Assembly (NCBI GenBank): GCA_902796295.1 | Contig: CADBOL010000240.1 | Span: 1 to 7,495, forward strand | Source of the DNA: Oscillospiraceae bacterium | GTDB taxonomy: Bacteria > Bacillota > Clostridia > Oscillospirales > Acutalibacteraceae | Direction: 5' to 3' | DNA length: 7,495 nucleotides | Made by a program: the position numbers and the translations under genes | Notes under the pieces: generated by a model | Told to the model about the DNA's origin: nothing | Database searches by the model: none | What the model saw: the letters and a program-made list of their open reading frames with translations, nothing else | In this document: positions 1-6,969 of the stretch, one piece after another | Position numbering within the stretch: position 1 is the stretch's first letter | Layout of the letters: each line of letters opens with the position of its first letter

Positions 1-1071
1 ATAAACCTTGAGTGAACCGTCTTCAAGAGCGGCTTTGACTTCGGCAAGCTTTTCTTCTGTGCCCTCGGCGGCAACTTTATCGTTGACCTCAAGAAGCTCA
101 ACGGAGCCGGTTGCTATTGTGCCTGTCCAGTCGGTGTCAAAGCTCTTGCCCTGAGCAACAGCGTTGATTGCGAGTTTGTAATAGGGAGCCCAGTTGATTC
201 TTGATGCTACAAGAGCGGTGTTGGGGCCCATGAATGCGGTGTTGATATTGTAGGATACATTGGGGATACCGTTCTCTTCGCAGGCCTTGGGAGCGCCTTC
301 GGAGTCGGCGTGCTGGCTGATGAGAACGCAGCCGTCATTGATGAGCTTGAGAGCTGCTTCTCTCTCGAGAGCGATATCAAACCAGGAGTTTGTGAATGTG
401 ACTTCCATGGTCGCGCTCTCAACTATCGAGCGGACACCCAGGAAGAATGATGTGTAACCTGATTTAACCTCGGCATAGGGGAACGCGCCTACATAGCCGA
501 TTTTTGCCTGATCGGCGGTAATCTTGCCGCTGTCAATCATCTCTTTGACTTTCATACCCGCTGCGACACCTGCGAGGAAACGTCCCTCATAGATTGAAGC
601 AAATGCATTGTGGAAGTTGGGGATGTTTGCGGTGTGAGCATGAGTGCCTGTCGCGTGGCAGAACTGAACCTCGGGGCTCTCCTGAGCGGCCTGCATGATG
701 TAGGTTTCATGGCCGAAGGAGTCTGGAAAGATAACATTGCAGCCTTCATCAACGAGCTCTTCGGCGGCGTTGAGACATCCGTCATCCTCGGGGATATTTG
801 TCTTGATGAGAACCTGATCGTCGCTGAGACCGAGCTCTTTCTGGACCTCTTTCATCGCAAGGATAAAGTTATTGTCATAGGTTGAGTTTTCGTCGTGCAG
901 GCAGATAAGGCCGACTTTGATATCGGAGTAGTCAATATCAGTCAGCGCGGCGGCTGTTGAATCGGCTTCGCTTTCGGGAGTTTCGGCAGGTGAGCCGCTC
1001 TCCTTGGCGCCGCAGGCTGCAAGGCCGATAACAAGGATGAGTGAAAGAATAACAGCAAGAATCTTTTTCAT
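1..1071 (-). CDS. BMP-family ABC transporter substrate-binding lipoprotein (3' end outside window)
   Basis: This is the extracytoplasmic binding protein of an ABC importer of the BMP/PnrA (basic membrane protein) family, whose characterised members bind purine nucleosides. The 357 visible residues start with a lipoprotein signal: a KK n-region, a hydrophobic core at residues 4-17, and a lipobox LAAC with the lipidated Cys at 20. An acidic, Ser/Pro-rich linker follows to about residue 48. The mature domain starts at about residue 51 (IKVGLI) and carries family-like stretches: QFCHATG near 136-142, YEGRFLAGVAAG at 161-172, TNSWFD at 227-232 and ISQHADSEGAP at 251-261. The reading frame is open to base 1, so only the C-terminal tail is missing. 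The ATG is preceded by ACGGAGGTAA six bases upstream. The gene lies 42 bases after xpt with no terminator between them, so the two are probably cotranscribed. ATPase and permease genes would be expected to the left, outside the window. A purine-nucleoside substrate is inferred from family and neighbour; other ligands are possible. Confidence 0.92.
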   Translation of the reverse strand, partial: MKKILAVILSLILVIGLAACGAKESGSPAETPESEADSTAAALTDIDYSDIKVGLICLHDENSTYDNNFILAMKEVQKELGLSDDQVLIKTNIPEDDGCLNAAEELVDEGCNVIFPDSFGHETYIMQAAQESPEVQFCHATGTHAHTANIPNFHNAFASIYEGRFLAGVAAGMKVKEMIDSGKITADQAKIGYVGAFPYAEVKSGYTSFFLGVRSIVESATMEVTFTNSWFDIALEREAALKLINDGCVLISQHADSEGAPKACEENGIPNVSYNINTAFMGPNTALVASRINWAPYYKLAINAVAQGKSFDTDWTGTIATGSVELLEVNDKVAAEGTEEKLAEVKAALEDGSLKVY

Positions 1072-1113
1072 AAAATTACCTCCGTAATATTTTTGCTTTT
1101 ATAATCAATGCCA

Positions 1114-1683
1114 TCAGCCGAATGTGATGACACCGTTTTCAATGGATTTTACAATCGCCAGGGATTCAACGTGATAGCCCATTTCCCTGAGCTCTTTTCC
1201 GCCGGGCTGGAAGCCCTTTTCGACACAGATGCCGATTCCTTTGACCTCGGCTCCCGCCTGATCGCACAGACCGATAAGCCCTTTTACGGCTTCGCCGTTT
1301 GCAATGAAATCATCGATTATGAGCACACGGTCTTCGGCGGTCAGATATTTTTTTGATATGCCTATATCGGTTTTTTGATTTTTGGTAAATGAAAAGACCT
1401 CACCCGTATACAAATCTGTGCCAACATTGCGGTTGACGCCTTTTTTGGCAAACACAACGGGCACATTGAAATACTGGGCCGCGACACAGGCAATGCCTAT
1501 TCCCGAGGCCTCTATGGTGAGGATCTTATTGATTTTTTCGCCGGCGAAAAGCCGTCTGAATTCTTTGCCGATTTCGCAAAGAAGCTCTATGTCAATGCGG
1601 TGATTGAGAAACATATCGACCTTGACTATATCATCGCCGATTATTTCGCCCTCTTCGCGGATTCTGTCTTCGAGAAGCTTCAA
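1114..1683 (-). CDS. xpt: Xanthine phosphoribosyltransferase
   Basis: A cytoplasmic purine-salvage enzyme that converts xanthine and PRPP to XMP and pyrophosphate. From the TTG start the protein has 189 residues, close to the roughly 194 of Bacillus subtilis Xpt. Family landmarks are FLNHRID at residues 25-31, LTIEASGI at 55-62, the PVVFAKK strand at 75-81, and the PRPP-binding loop VLIIDDFIANGEA at 120-132, whose adjacent aspartates are the expected ribose-binding pair. Residues near the C-terminus (GIGICVEKGFQPGG) also match the family. Start choice: a GTG at 1692 is in frame but sits inside the GGGGGT ribosome binding site. TTG at 1683 lies seven bases after that site and gives the family-like beginning MKLLEDRIREEG, so I prefer it. 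The gene has its own promoter and a leader of only about 30 bases. It is first in a two-gene operon with the BMP lipoprotein, which suggests purine uptake coupled to salvage. Confidence 0.95.
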   Translation of the reverse strand: MKLLEDRIREEGEIIGDDIVKVDMFLNHRIDIELLCEIGKEFRRLFAGEKINKILTIEASGIGIACVAAQYFNVPVVFAKKGVNRNVGTDLYTGEVFSFTKNQKTDIGISKKYLTAEDRVLIIDDFIANGEAVKGLIGLCDQAGAEVKGIGICVEKGFQPGGKELREMGYHVESLAIVKSIENGVITFG

Positions 1684-1690
1684 TTCAGCC

Positions 1691-1696
1691 ACCCCC
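1691..1696 (-). promoter_or_regulatory. Ribosome binding site that decides the xpt start
   Basis: The minus strand reads GGGGGT, which pairs with the 16S anti-Shine-Dalgarno sequence apart from one G-U wobble. It lies seven bases before the TTG at 1683. The upstream GTG alternative begins at the last G of this run and has no ribosome binding site of its own at a suitable distance. Confidence 0.7.
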
Positions 1697-1722
1697 GGTA
1701 AGATGGATTAAAATACGAAAAT

Positions 1723-1751
1723 ATTATAATATGTTTCTCTTTAAAAATCAA
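1723..1751 (-). promoter_or_regulatory. Sigma-A promoter of the xpt operon
   Basis: On the minus strand, -35 TTGATT (1751-1746) is followed by a 17-base spacer and a perfect -10 TATAAT (1728-1723). Transcription should start near 1716, which leaves a leader of about 30 bases before the TTG start. That is too short for a purine riboswitch aptamer. The -10 lies in the 12-bp palindrome ATATTATAATAT (1721-1732), which may be only a consequence of AT-rich sequence. The promoter separates xpt from the hemW unit upstream. I see no convincing intrinsic terminator between hemW and this promoter, so read-through from hemW is possible. Confidence 0.8.
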
Positions 1752-1828
1752 GATGAAATATTATAAAAAACGTCATATTTTGCGGTCGGGATGAGAGGGG
1801 GACGGCATATATTGTGGTTTTGCTGTTT

Positions 1829-2941
1829 TCAGAGCAGATTCATGAGTGAGGAAATAATGCTGTTTGAAACGAGGAATCCGCGGGGATTCAGGCGCAGAGT
1901 GTCACCGTCAAATTCCGCGAGACCGGCACGGGCGAATTCCCGACATTTTTCCGTGAATTTTCCTCCCGGTTTTATGCCGGATTTTTTCTCGTATTCGGCA
2001 AGAGAAAATCCCGGTGAAAGGCGCAGCGAGAGCATGAGATATTCTTCAGCCGTGTTTCCCTCGCCCTCATATACGGCCGGGCAGCCGTCAAGGTATTTTT
2101 CGATACTGCGCTCATAATAAAATCTTTTGCCGTCAATCATCGAGTGAGCGGCGGGGCCGATGCCGAGATAATCCTTTCCCTGCCAGTATTTCAGGTTGTG
2201 CCGGCTCTCATATCCGGGCAGTGCGAAATTCGATATTTCATAGTGAACGAATCCGGCGCCCGTAAGGTAATCCGATGTCTGCAGATACATATCCGCCGCA
2301 TCATCGTCACCGGGTATATCATATCTTTCCGTATGCTCCGAAAGGAAAGTGCCCTCTTCGATTTTAAGGATATAGGCGCTGATGTGTTTTGCTCCCGATG
2401 AAACGCAGAATTCAAGGGATTCACGGAGTGTTTCCGGGGTCTGTGAAGGTATGCCGAGCATAAGGTCAAGCGAGATATTGTCAATCCCTGCCGAGTGCGC
2501 TCTTTCGATTGCCCTTAAAACCTCATCCCTGCCGGCACGCCTGCCGAGAGCTTTTCTCTCTGAATCCACGGCGCTCTGAAGGCCCATCGAGATTCTGTTC
2601 ACTCCCGCGCTTCTCAGAGCCGCAAAATCAAACGGAGTGTCTTTTCTGCCGGTATCCGAGGGATTGCATTCGACCGTGATTTCCGCCCCCGGCGTTACCC
2701 GGGCGCAGTCAATGATACCGGCGAGAGCCGACGCTCCGATATAGGAGGGCGTACCTCCGCCGATATATACGGTATCAAAAACATACGGCGATTTTTTTAT
2801 ATCGCCGCATATTTTTTCAATATATTTTTCTTTTGATTCTTCACCGGGTCTGAATGAGTAGAAATCGCAGTAGATGCATTTCCCCGCGCAGAACGGTATA
2901 TGCACATACAGACCCAAAGGTTTTTTATCAGCTGTCATCAT
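1829..2941 (-). CDS. hemW: HemW, radical-SAM-family heme-binding protein (coproporphyrinogen III oxidase-like)
   Basis: HemW proteins are relatives of the coproporphyrinogen dehydrogenase HemN. They bind an iron-sulfur cluster and heme, are proposed to act as heme chaperones, and are often misannotated as oxygen-independent coproporphyrinogen oxidase. The 370-residue protein has the radical-SAM motif CxxxCxxC at Cys18, Cys22 and Cys25. It is followed by DF rather than the extra Cys of true HemN, which favours HemW. The SAM-binding GGGTPS is at 61-66, the HemW signature HNxxYW at 248-253, and GIGPAAHS at 260-267. The open frame extends upstream to 3031, but those residues are basic, unlike the family, and lie inside lepA. 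ATG at 2941 (or the next codon, 2938) puts the family start just before [11 protein letters not shown]. The start overlaps the end of lepA by 14 bases, so translational coupling is likely. lepA next to hemW is a common Firmicute order; hrcA-grpE-dnaK, which often follow, are absent here. Confidence 0.93.
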   Translation of the reverse strand: MMTADKKPLGLYVHIPFCAGKCIYCDFYSFRPGEESKEKYIEKICGDIKKSPYVFDTVYIGGGTPSYIGASALAGIIDCARVTPGAEITVECNPSDTGRKDTPFDFAALRSAGVNRISMGLQSAVDSERKALGRRAGRDEVLRAIERAHSAGIDNISLDLMLGIPSQTPETLRESLEFCVSSGAKHISAYILKIEEGTFLSEHTERYDIPGDDDAADMYLQTSDYLTGAGFVHYEISNFALPGYESRHNLKYWQGKDYLGIGPAAHSMIDGKRFYYERSIEKYLDGCPAVYEGEGNTAEEYLMLSLRLSPGFSLAEYEKKSGIKPGGKFTEKCREFARAGLAEFDGDTLRLNPRGFLVSNSIISSLMNLL

Positions 2942-4742
2942 CAAGCTTGAGAACCGCCATGAACGCTTCCTGCGGAACCTCAACGGTACCGAAATGGCGC
3001 ATTCTCTTTTTGCCTTCCTTCTGCTTTTCAAGCAGCTTCTTTTTTCTGGTTATATCGCCGCCGTAGCATTTCGCGAGAACGTCCTTGCGCATTGCCTTGA
3101 CGGTTTCTCTTGCGATAATCTTGCCGCCTATCGCTATCTGGATGGGTATCTCAAACATCTGCCTCGGGATATTGTCCTTGAGCTTCTCGGCAATTTTTCT
3201 CGCTTTTGAATAGGCCTTGTCGGAGTGAATGATGAATGAGAGAGCGTCAATAACATCTCCGTTGAGCATAACGTCGAGTTTTACAAGCTTGCTCGCTCTG
3301 TATTCGGTGATCTCATAGTCAAATGAGGCGTAGCCCCTTGTCCTTGATTTCAGCGAATCAAAGAAATCATAGATTATTTCATTGAGCGGAAGCTCATAGT
3401 GAATATCGACTCTGTCGGGAGTGATATAATCCATGTTTTTGAAAACGCCGCGCCTCTCCTGACACAGATCCATTATGGTGCCGACATACTCGGAAGGTGA
3501 ATAGATGTGAGCGTCGGTAAACGGCTCCTCGCATGATACGATATTCGCGGGATCGGGGTAGTGAGTCGGGTTGTCTATCTCAATCTGACTGCCGTCGGAG
3601 AGATTAATCTTGTAAACGACGCTAGGTATTGTGGTGACGAGATCAAGGTCGTATTCTCTCTCAAGGCGCTCCTGGATTATTTCAAGGTGGAGCAGGCCGA
3701 GGAATCCGCAGCGGAATCCGAAGCCGAGCGCTCCCGAGGTTTCGGGCTCATAGCTGAGCGAAGCGTCGTTGAGCTGAAGCTTGTCGAGAGCATCGCGCAG
3801 GTTTTCATAGTCCGCGCCGTCGGCGGGGTAGATACCGCAGAATACCATCGGATTTACCTTCCTGTAGCCGGGAAGGGGCTCGGAAGCGGGATTATTTACT
3901 GTTGTCACCGTGTCGCCGACTCTCGCGTCGCCGACAGTCTTGATGCTCGCGGTGATATAGCCGACCTCTCCTGCGCACAGCTCGCTCCTCGGCTCGGGGA
4001 ACTGTGCTCTCATATAGCCGGTCTCTACCACGTTGAATTCGGCGCCTGTGGCCATGAGTCTCATCGTGTCGCCGGGTTTAATCTTGCCCTCTTTTACTCT
4101 GACATAGACAATGACGCCCTTGTAGCTGTCATAGACCGAGTCGAAAATCAGAGCGCGGCAGGGGAGAGAATCATCCGCTTTCGGAGCGGGAATGAATTTA
4201 ACAATCTGCTCGAGCACTTCCTCAACGTTTTCGCCTGTCTTTGCGGAAACTCTCGGCGCCTCGGAGCAGTCAAGACCGATGACATCCTCAACCTCTTTCG
4301 CCACTCTGTCGGGGTCGGCGGAGGCGAGGTCTATTTTATTGATTACCGGCACTATCTCGAGATCGTGATCGAGCGCGAGGTAGGTGTTTGCGAGAGTCTG
4401 CGCCTCAACGCCCTGAGTGGCATCGACAATCAGTATCGCGCCTTCGCACGCGGCGAGTGAGCGCGAGACCTCGTAATTGAAGTCCACGTGACCCGGGGTG
4501 TCTATGAGATTGAGCAGATATTCTCCGCCGTCTTTCGCCTTGTAGTTGAGAGTGACGGCGTGCGCCTTTATGGTGATGCCTCTCTCTTTTTCGAGCTCCA
4601 TATCGTCAAGGAGCTGATCGGTCATATCGCGCAGAGCCACGGAATCCGTCTTTTCGAGCAGACGGTCGGCGAGAGTCGATTTGCCGTGGTCGATATGCGC
4701 TATTATACAGAAGTTTCTTATATTGTCTTTTTCAAATGCCAA
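2928..4742 (-). CDS. lepA: Elongation factor 4 (LepA), ribosome-associated GTPase
   Basis: LepA/EF4 is a conserved translational GTPase, related to EF-G, that binds ribosomes. It was described as a back-translocase, and roles in ribosome assembly or stalled translation are also proposed. The protein has 604 residues, near the usual 600. GTPase motifs are intact: P-loop AHIDHGKST at residues 15-23 (G1), ERGITIKA at 53-60 (switch I, G2), DTPGHVDF at 81-88 (G3) and NKID at 135-138 (G4). The EF-G-like domains follow, with [18 protein letters not shown] in the middle. The C-terminal region contains [26 protein letters not shown] and ends in a lysine-rich stretch, as in LepA. No ATG lies near the P-loop side of the frame. 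The start is TTG at 4742, with AGAGGT seven bases upstream. It begins 20 bases after the symporter stop and overlaps hemW at its 3' end, so it is the middle gene of the unit. Confidence 0.97.
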   Translation of the reverse strand: MAFEKDNIRNFCIIAHIDHGKSTLADRLLEKTDSVALRDMTDQLLDDMELEKERGITIKAHAVTLNYKAKDGGEYLLNLIDTPGHVDFNYEVSRSLAACEGAILIVDATQGVEAQTLANTYLALDHDLEIVPVINKIDLASADPDRVAKEVEDVIGLDCSEAPRVSAKTGENVEEVLEQIVKFIPAPKADDSLPCRALIFDSVYDSYKGVIVYVRVKEGKIKPGDTMRLMATGAEFNVVETGYMRAQFPEPRSELCAGEVGYITASIKTVGDARVGDTVTTVNNPASEPLPGYRKVNPMVFCGIYPADGADYENLRDALDKLQLNDASLSYEPETSGALGFGFRCGFLGLLHLEIIQERLEREYDLDLVTTIPSVVYKINLSDGSQIEIDNPTHYPDPANIVSCEEPFTDAHIYSPSEYVGTIMDLCQERRGVFKNMDYITPDRVDIHYELPLNEIIYDFFDSLKSRTRGYASFDYEITEYRASKLVKLDVMLNGDVIDALSFIIHSDKAYSKARKIAEKLKDNIPRQMFEIPIQIAIGGKIIARETVKAMRKDVLAKCYGGDITRKKKLLEKQKEGKKRMRHFGTVEVPQEAFMAVLKLDDDS

Positions 4743-4749
4743 GTCGGTT

Positions 4750-4755
4750 ACCTCT
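4750..4755 (-). promoter_or_regulatory. Ribosome binding site for the TTG start of lepA
   Basis: The minus strand reads AGAGGT, seven bases before TTG at 4742. It lies in the 20-base gap after the symporter stop codon. It supports the TTG start, because the next in-frame ATG is codon 40, beyond the P-loop. Confidence 0.75.
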
Positions 4756-4762
4756 TTTACGG

Positions 4763-6352
4763 TCAGATTCCGGCGTTTTCAAGGCCTCTGTAAACGTCGT
4801 CTTTGCCTATCCACATTTTTTCCCATTTCCAGCCCGCGATTTCCTCGATTCTCTTTTTCTCCTCATCGGTTATCTCGCACTGACCGGTTTCATGCTTCTC
4901 TTTAATGATTCTCTTGATTTCCTCGTGGTCGTGCTTTGTCATCTTGTATCTGTAAATCGAGATGATGCAGAAGAGGGCGAGAATCGCCGGGATTATGGAG
5001 TAATTCAGCCGCAGGCCGAATGTGGTGCGCTTTGACTGGAGCTGAGGCTCTTTGACGTTGGGGTCATATCCGAACCATTCAAGCGACTGGCCGACGGCGA
5101 AGCCCATAAGGCTGCTGACCGTCTTGCTGAATAAGGTCTTGAATGTCGCGATGACTCCCTCGCGGCGTCTGCCGGTGATGAGCTCGTCCACATCGGTGAT
5201 ATCGGGCTGAATGTTTTCCGCGACGAAGCCGGGGCCCGAGAAACCGATATTGTAGCATATGGCCGAAAGAACTATAACTATGTATTTTATTGCCCTCGGA
5301 GTTTCGTATGTCAGCAGTGAATTCACGGCTATGCCTATGACCATAAGCGGGCCGAGCACCTTGCCGCAGGCGGTCTTTCCCTTGTATCTGGTTATAAGAT
5401 AGTTTATCGGAGAGCCGCTGAATTCCGCGATTCCCGCGATGATATTCATTGAAATAAAAATATTGTATGTATCTGTTACGCTGACCATGAAATACTGATC
5501 CGCGTAGCTGCAGAAGTATCTGCTCATTGAGAAGAACAGGGCGATGATGAAATACTGCCTGAAAGCTCTGTTTGAGAAAACGAGTCTGTATTCGGTGAGC
5601 AGGTGCTTGATGTCAAGCGGGGGATTGACCTGATTGACGGATGAGGGCTCTTTAGTTTTGAAGAAGCAGTAAATGGGAGCCCACAGGAACCATATCATAA
5701 GCACGACGCCGACCATGGTGTAATTGTGCCTGTCGGCAGGCGAGGGTGTCGGCAGACCGACGAGTGCCGTCTTGACATTGAAGCCGCTCAGAGCGAGCGC
5801 CGTGAAGACGTATGACGTGACCTGGCCGACGGAGTTCATAGCGTATTCGACTATTTTAAACTGGGTTCTCTCGAAATAGCCGGGAGCGACGGTCGGAAGC
5901 ATGGCCTCGTGAGGAATCGACATCATGGTCATGCAGGTGCAGTAAAAGATTGACGAAAACAGATACCACAGCCAGGTTGCGTTAGGATTGCCCTGCGCTG
6001 AAATGCCGAATGAGGTCCACTTGGTGAGATAGGCGAGCGCGAAGGGAATCGCCGAAATAATCAGATAAGGCCTGTGTCTGCCGAGACGCGATTTTGTCCT
6101 GTCGGTCAGTATTCCCATAACCGGGTCACTGACAGCATCCCACAGACCTGCAATCAGGGTGATCCTGCCGGCCATACCCGTTTTCATTCCCTCGACATAG
6201 GCGAGGAACTGCTGATGAAACTGCCCGAGAGGATATCCCGCGCCGCCTATTGTGATATTGGCGCTCGTGTAGTGCGCTTTCGGGGCAAGCCATTCACCGA
6301 ATCTGCCCTCTATTCCCACAATGTCTTTTATTTTGTCGCCGAATTTGCTCAT
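4763..6352 (-). CDS. GPH-family (MelB-like) glycoside:cation symporter of the major facilitator superfamily
   Basis: An inner-membrane secondary transporter, probably importing a sugar or glycoside with a cation; the substrate cannot be read from sequence. The 529-residue protein has many hydrophobic membrane segments. It carries the family loop motif between helices 2 and 3 at residues 72-96, which reads [20 protein letters not shown] and then RHRPY, closely resembling MelB/XynP-type transporters. Further similar features are a long acidic-basic central loop near [12 protein letters not shown] and a charged cytoplasmic C-terminal tail rich in Lys and Glu that contains two Trp-Lys-Trp-Glu-like clusters. 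The protein is somewhat longer than MelB (about 470), mainly through its N- and C-terminal extensions. The ATG at 6352 follows GGCGGTGA four bases upstream. It is the first gene of the unit with lepA and hemW and has its own promoter. No glycosidase or sugar regulator lies in the window to suggest a substrate. Confidence 0.88.
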   Translation of the reverse strand: MSKFGDKIKDIVGIEGRFGEWLAPKAHYTSANITIGGAGYPLGQFHQQFLAYVEGMKTGMAGRITLIAGLWDAVSDPVMGILTDRTKSRLGRHRPYLIISAIPFALAYLTKWTSFGISAQGNPNATWLWYLFSSIFYCTCMTMMSIPHEAMLPTVAPGYFERTQFKIVEYAMNSVGQVTSYVFTALALSGFNVKTALVGLPTPSPADRHNYTMVGVVLMIWFLWAPIYCFFKTKEPSSVNQVNPPLDIKHLLTEYRLVFSNRAFRQYFIIALFFSMSRYFCSYADQYFMVSVTDTYNIFISMNIIAGIAEFSGSPINYLITRYKGKTACGKVLGPLMVIGIAVNSLLTYETPRAIKYIVIVLSAICYNIGFSGPGFVAENIQPDITDVDELITGRRREGVIATFKTLFSKTVSSLMGFAVGQSLEWFGYDPNVKEPQLQSKRTTFGLRLNYSIIPAILALFCIISIYRYKMTKHDHEEIKRIIKEKHETGQCEITDEEKKRIEEIAGWKWEKMWIGKDDVYRGLENAGI

Positions 6353-6389
6353 TGAATCACCGCCGTAAGCATAAATTCTTATTCAGTTT

Positions 6390-6412
6390 ATCATATCAAA
6401 TCTCATCATATC
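6390..6412. repeat. 8-bp direct repeat across the symporter promoter
   Basis: ATCATATC occurs at 6390-6397 and again at 6405-6412, a 15-base period. One copy covers the -10 and the other lies just inside the -35. The placement would suit a repressor site, but the sequence is short and AT-rich, so chance cannot be excluded. Confidence 0.4.
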
Positions 6413-6418
6413 GGTCAA
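6390..6418 (-). promoter_or_regulatory. Sigma-A promoter of the symporter-lepA-hemW unit
   Basis: On the minus strand, -35 TTGACC (6418-6413) is followed by a 17-base spacer and -10 TATGAT (6395-6390). The predicted transcription start is near 6383, about 30 bases before the symporter ATG. Because no other promoter of this quality was seen in front of lepA or hemW, all three genes may depend on it. An 8-bp direct repeat covers the -10 and part of the spacer. Confidence 0.75.
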
Positions 6419-6478
6419 GAATATATTTGAAATTATTGTCACTTTATTAAAAAATCTTTAATTTTGAGCGGTGATAAA

Positions 6479-6507
6479 TTGACAAAGGTTTATTCGTGTG
6501 ATAAAAT
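6479..6507 (+). promoter_or_regulatory. Sigma-A promoter of the predicted small RNA
   Basis: A consensus -35 TTGACA (6479-6484), a 17-base spacer and -10 TAAAAT (6502-6507) face rightward. The expected transcription start is near 6514, right at the 5' end of a hairpin. The element is divergent from the symporter promoter, with about 60 AT-rich bases between the two -35 boxes. Its hexamers and spacing are identical to those of the valS promoter downstream. Confidence 0.78.
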
Positions 6508-6513
6508 TTGCCA

Positions 6514-6619
6514 TAGTAGGCGCGTCTGACCTCCCGATATTTTATGTATCAATTTTGCCGACGAACCTACTGAGGAGCACTTTACCTGCTGCCCGTGGTG
6601 AAGTGCTCCGGGTTTTTTT
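6514..6619 (+). ncRNA. Predicted short structured RNA of unknown family
   Basis: A transcript of about 106 bases is predicted from its own promoter to its own terminator, with no protein gene inside. Its first half can fold into a hairpin. AGTAGG (6515-6520) pairs with CCTACT (6566-6571), and a 2x2 internal loop is followed by CGTC (6523-6526) pairing with GACG (6560-6563). A small GATA/TATC hairpin (6536-6539 with 6547-6550) may form at the tip. The segment ACCTCCC (6529-6535) is left single-stranded; it matches the anti-Shine-Dalgarno sequence and recalls the C-rich target-binding loops of Firmicute small RNAs. The second half is the terminator hairpin. I do not recognise the family. It could be a trans-acting small RNA or a cis-element whose terminator controls read-through towards valS. 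Transcription is inferred, not shown. Confidence 0.6.
6574..6619 (+). terminator. Intrinsic terminator of the predicted small RNA
   Basis: GGAGCACTT (6574-6582) pairs perfectly with AAGTGCTCC (6601-6609). The stem extends through one U-G pair to TACC/GGTG, giving 13 bp with a 10-base loop. GGG and seven T residues (6613-6619) follow. There is no A-run on the other side, so it should work only rightward. Confidence 0.9.
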
Positions 6620-6654
6620 ATGCAATTGCGGGTTTTATTTTATGTTTTATAATA

Positions 6655-6683
6655 TTGACATTTAATTTTAACTGTGTTAAAAT
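6655..6683 (+). promoter_or_regulatory. Sigma-A promoter of valS
   Basis: -35 TTGACA (6655-6660), a 17-base spacer and -10 TAAAAT (6678-6683) predict a start near 6690, at the 5' edge of the T-box leader. It lies downstream of the small-RNA terminator, so valS does not need read-through to be expressed. Confidence 0.82.
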
Positions 6684-6689
6684 CCGTGA

Positions 6690-6925
6690 GTAAAGACAGT
6701 GACGGGGAGAGCGGAGAAACCGTTTTTTCAGAGAGCCGGCGGTCGGTGCGAGCCGGTAAAGACCTTCTCACGCCGTAGCCCCTGAGCCGGGAAGAAGAAA
6801 GCCCGATGGTGATTAGACCTTCCCCGTTTCGCAGCGTTAATGCTTTTGAGCGGCACTTTTTAAGTGCAATTTGAGTGGTACCGCGGGATTTTGTCTCGTC
6901 TCAGTTTTCTGAGACGGGTTTTTTT
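6690..6925 (+). promoter_or_regulatory. Valine T-box leader (tRNA-sensing riboswitch) of valS
   Basis: T-box leaders bind the cognate tRNA; uncharged tRNA stabilises an antiterminator and lets transcription continue into the gene. All main parts are visible. In Stem I, GGGG (6704-6707) pairs with CCCC (6779-6782), and GAGAA (6714-6718) with TTCTC (6765-6769). Between them is a specifier loop with the valine codon GUA at 6775-6777. The distal hairpin CCGGC/GCCGG (6736-6756) has the usual GGUG-containing loop. A Stem III hairpin GCACTT/AAGTGC lies at 6853-6867. The T-box core TGGTACCGCGG is at 6876-6886. Its UGGU matches a tRNA ending ACCA, as expected for tRNA-Val with discriminator A. In the antiterminator, TGAG (6872-6875) pairs with CTCA (6900-6903) and CGGGA (6884-6888) with TCTCG (6894-6898), using bases that the terminator also needs. 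Confidence 0.95.
6895..6925 (+). terminator. Conditional terminator of the valS T-box
   Basis: CGTCTCAG (6897-6904) pairs with CTGAGACG (6909-6916) around a TTTT loop. It can be extended by two pairs to 6895/6918 and is followed by seven T residues (6919-6925). The 5' arm is shared with the antiterminator, so only one structure can form at a time. It should terminate transcription when tRNA-Val is charged. Confidence 0.93.
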
Positions 6926-6969
6926 ATTTATTCAAACAGTTAATCGATACTCTGAACGGAGGAATATAT

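Noticed and set aside
610..885. Plus-strand open frame of 91 codons opposite the BMP lipoprotein gene
   Set aside because: The minus strand is a continuous, family-matching coding frame through this region. The plus-strand frame is its shadow.
1721..1732. Perfect palindrome ATATTATAATAT as an operator
   Set aside because: It is built from the -10 hexamer and flanking AT bases, so it is likely to occur by chance. It is mentioned only with the promoter.
1752..1828. Possible hemW terminator between hemW and the xpt promoter
   Set aside because: On the minus strand a T6 run follows GACG, but the only pairing partners (GCCGTC with GACCGC, or CGTC with GACG) give short, mismatched stems with large loops. 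It is not convincing as an intrinsic terminator.
1684..1830. Purine riboswitch or PurBox upstream of xpt
   Set aside because: I see no aptamer-like stems or conserved core, the predicted leader is about 30 bases, and CCGAAC-type boxes are absent.
2942..3031. Upstream extension of the hemW frame to codon 400
   Set aside because: The added 30 residues are basic, do not match the HemW N-terminus, and lie wholly within lepA. The ATG at 2941 or 2938 gives the family start.
3561..4460. Long open frame of 299 codons on the plus strand inside lepA
   Set aside because: It is antisense to an intact, highly conserved lepA frame, has no ribosome binding site, and its translation resembles no family I know. 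It is a by-product of lepA codon composition.
6544..6573. Nine-codon open frame (MYQFCRRTY) inside the predicted small RNA, a possible leader peptide
   Set aside because: There is no Shine-Dalgarno sequence; the bases upstream are CCTCCCGATATTTT, the opposite sense. It also overlaps the 3' arm of the hairpin, and it has no valine codons that would suit valS attenuation.
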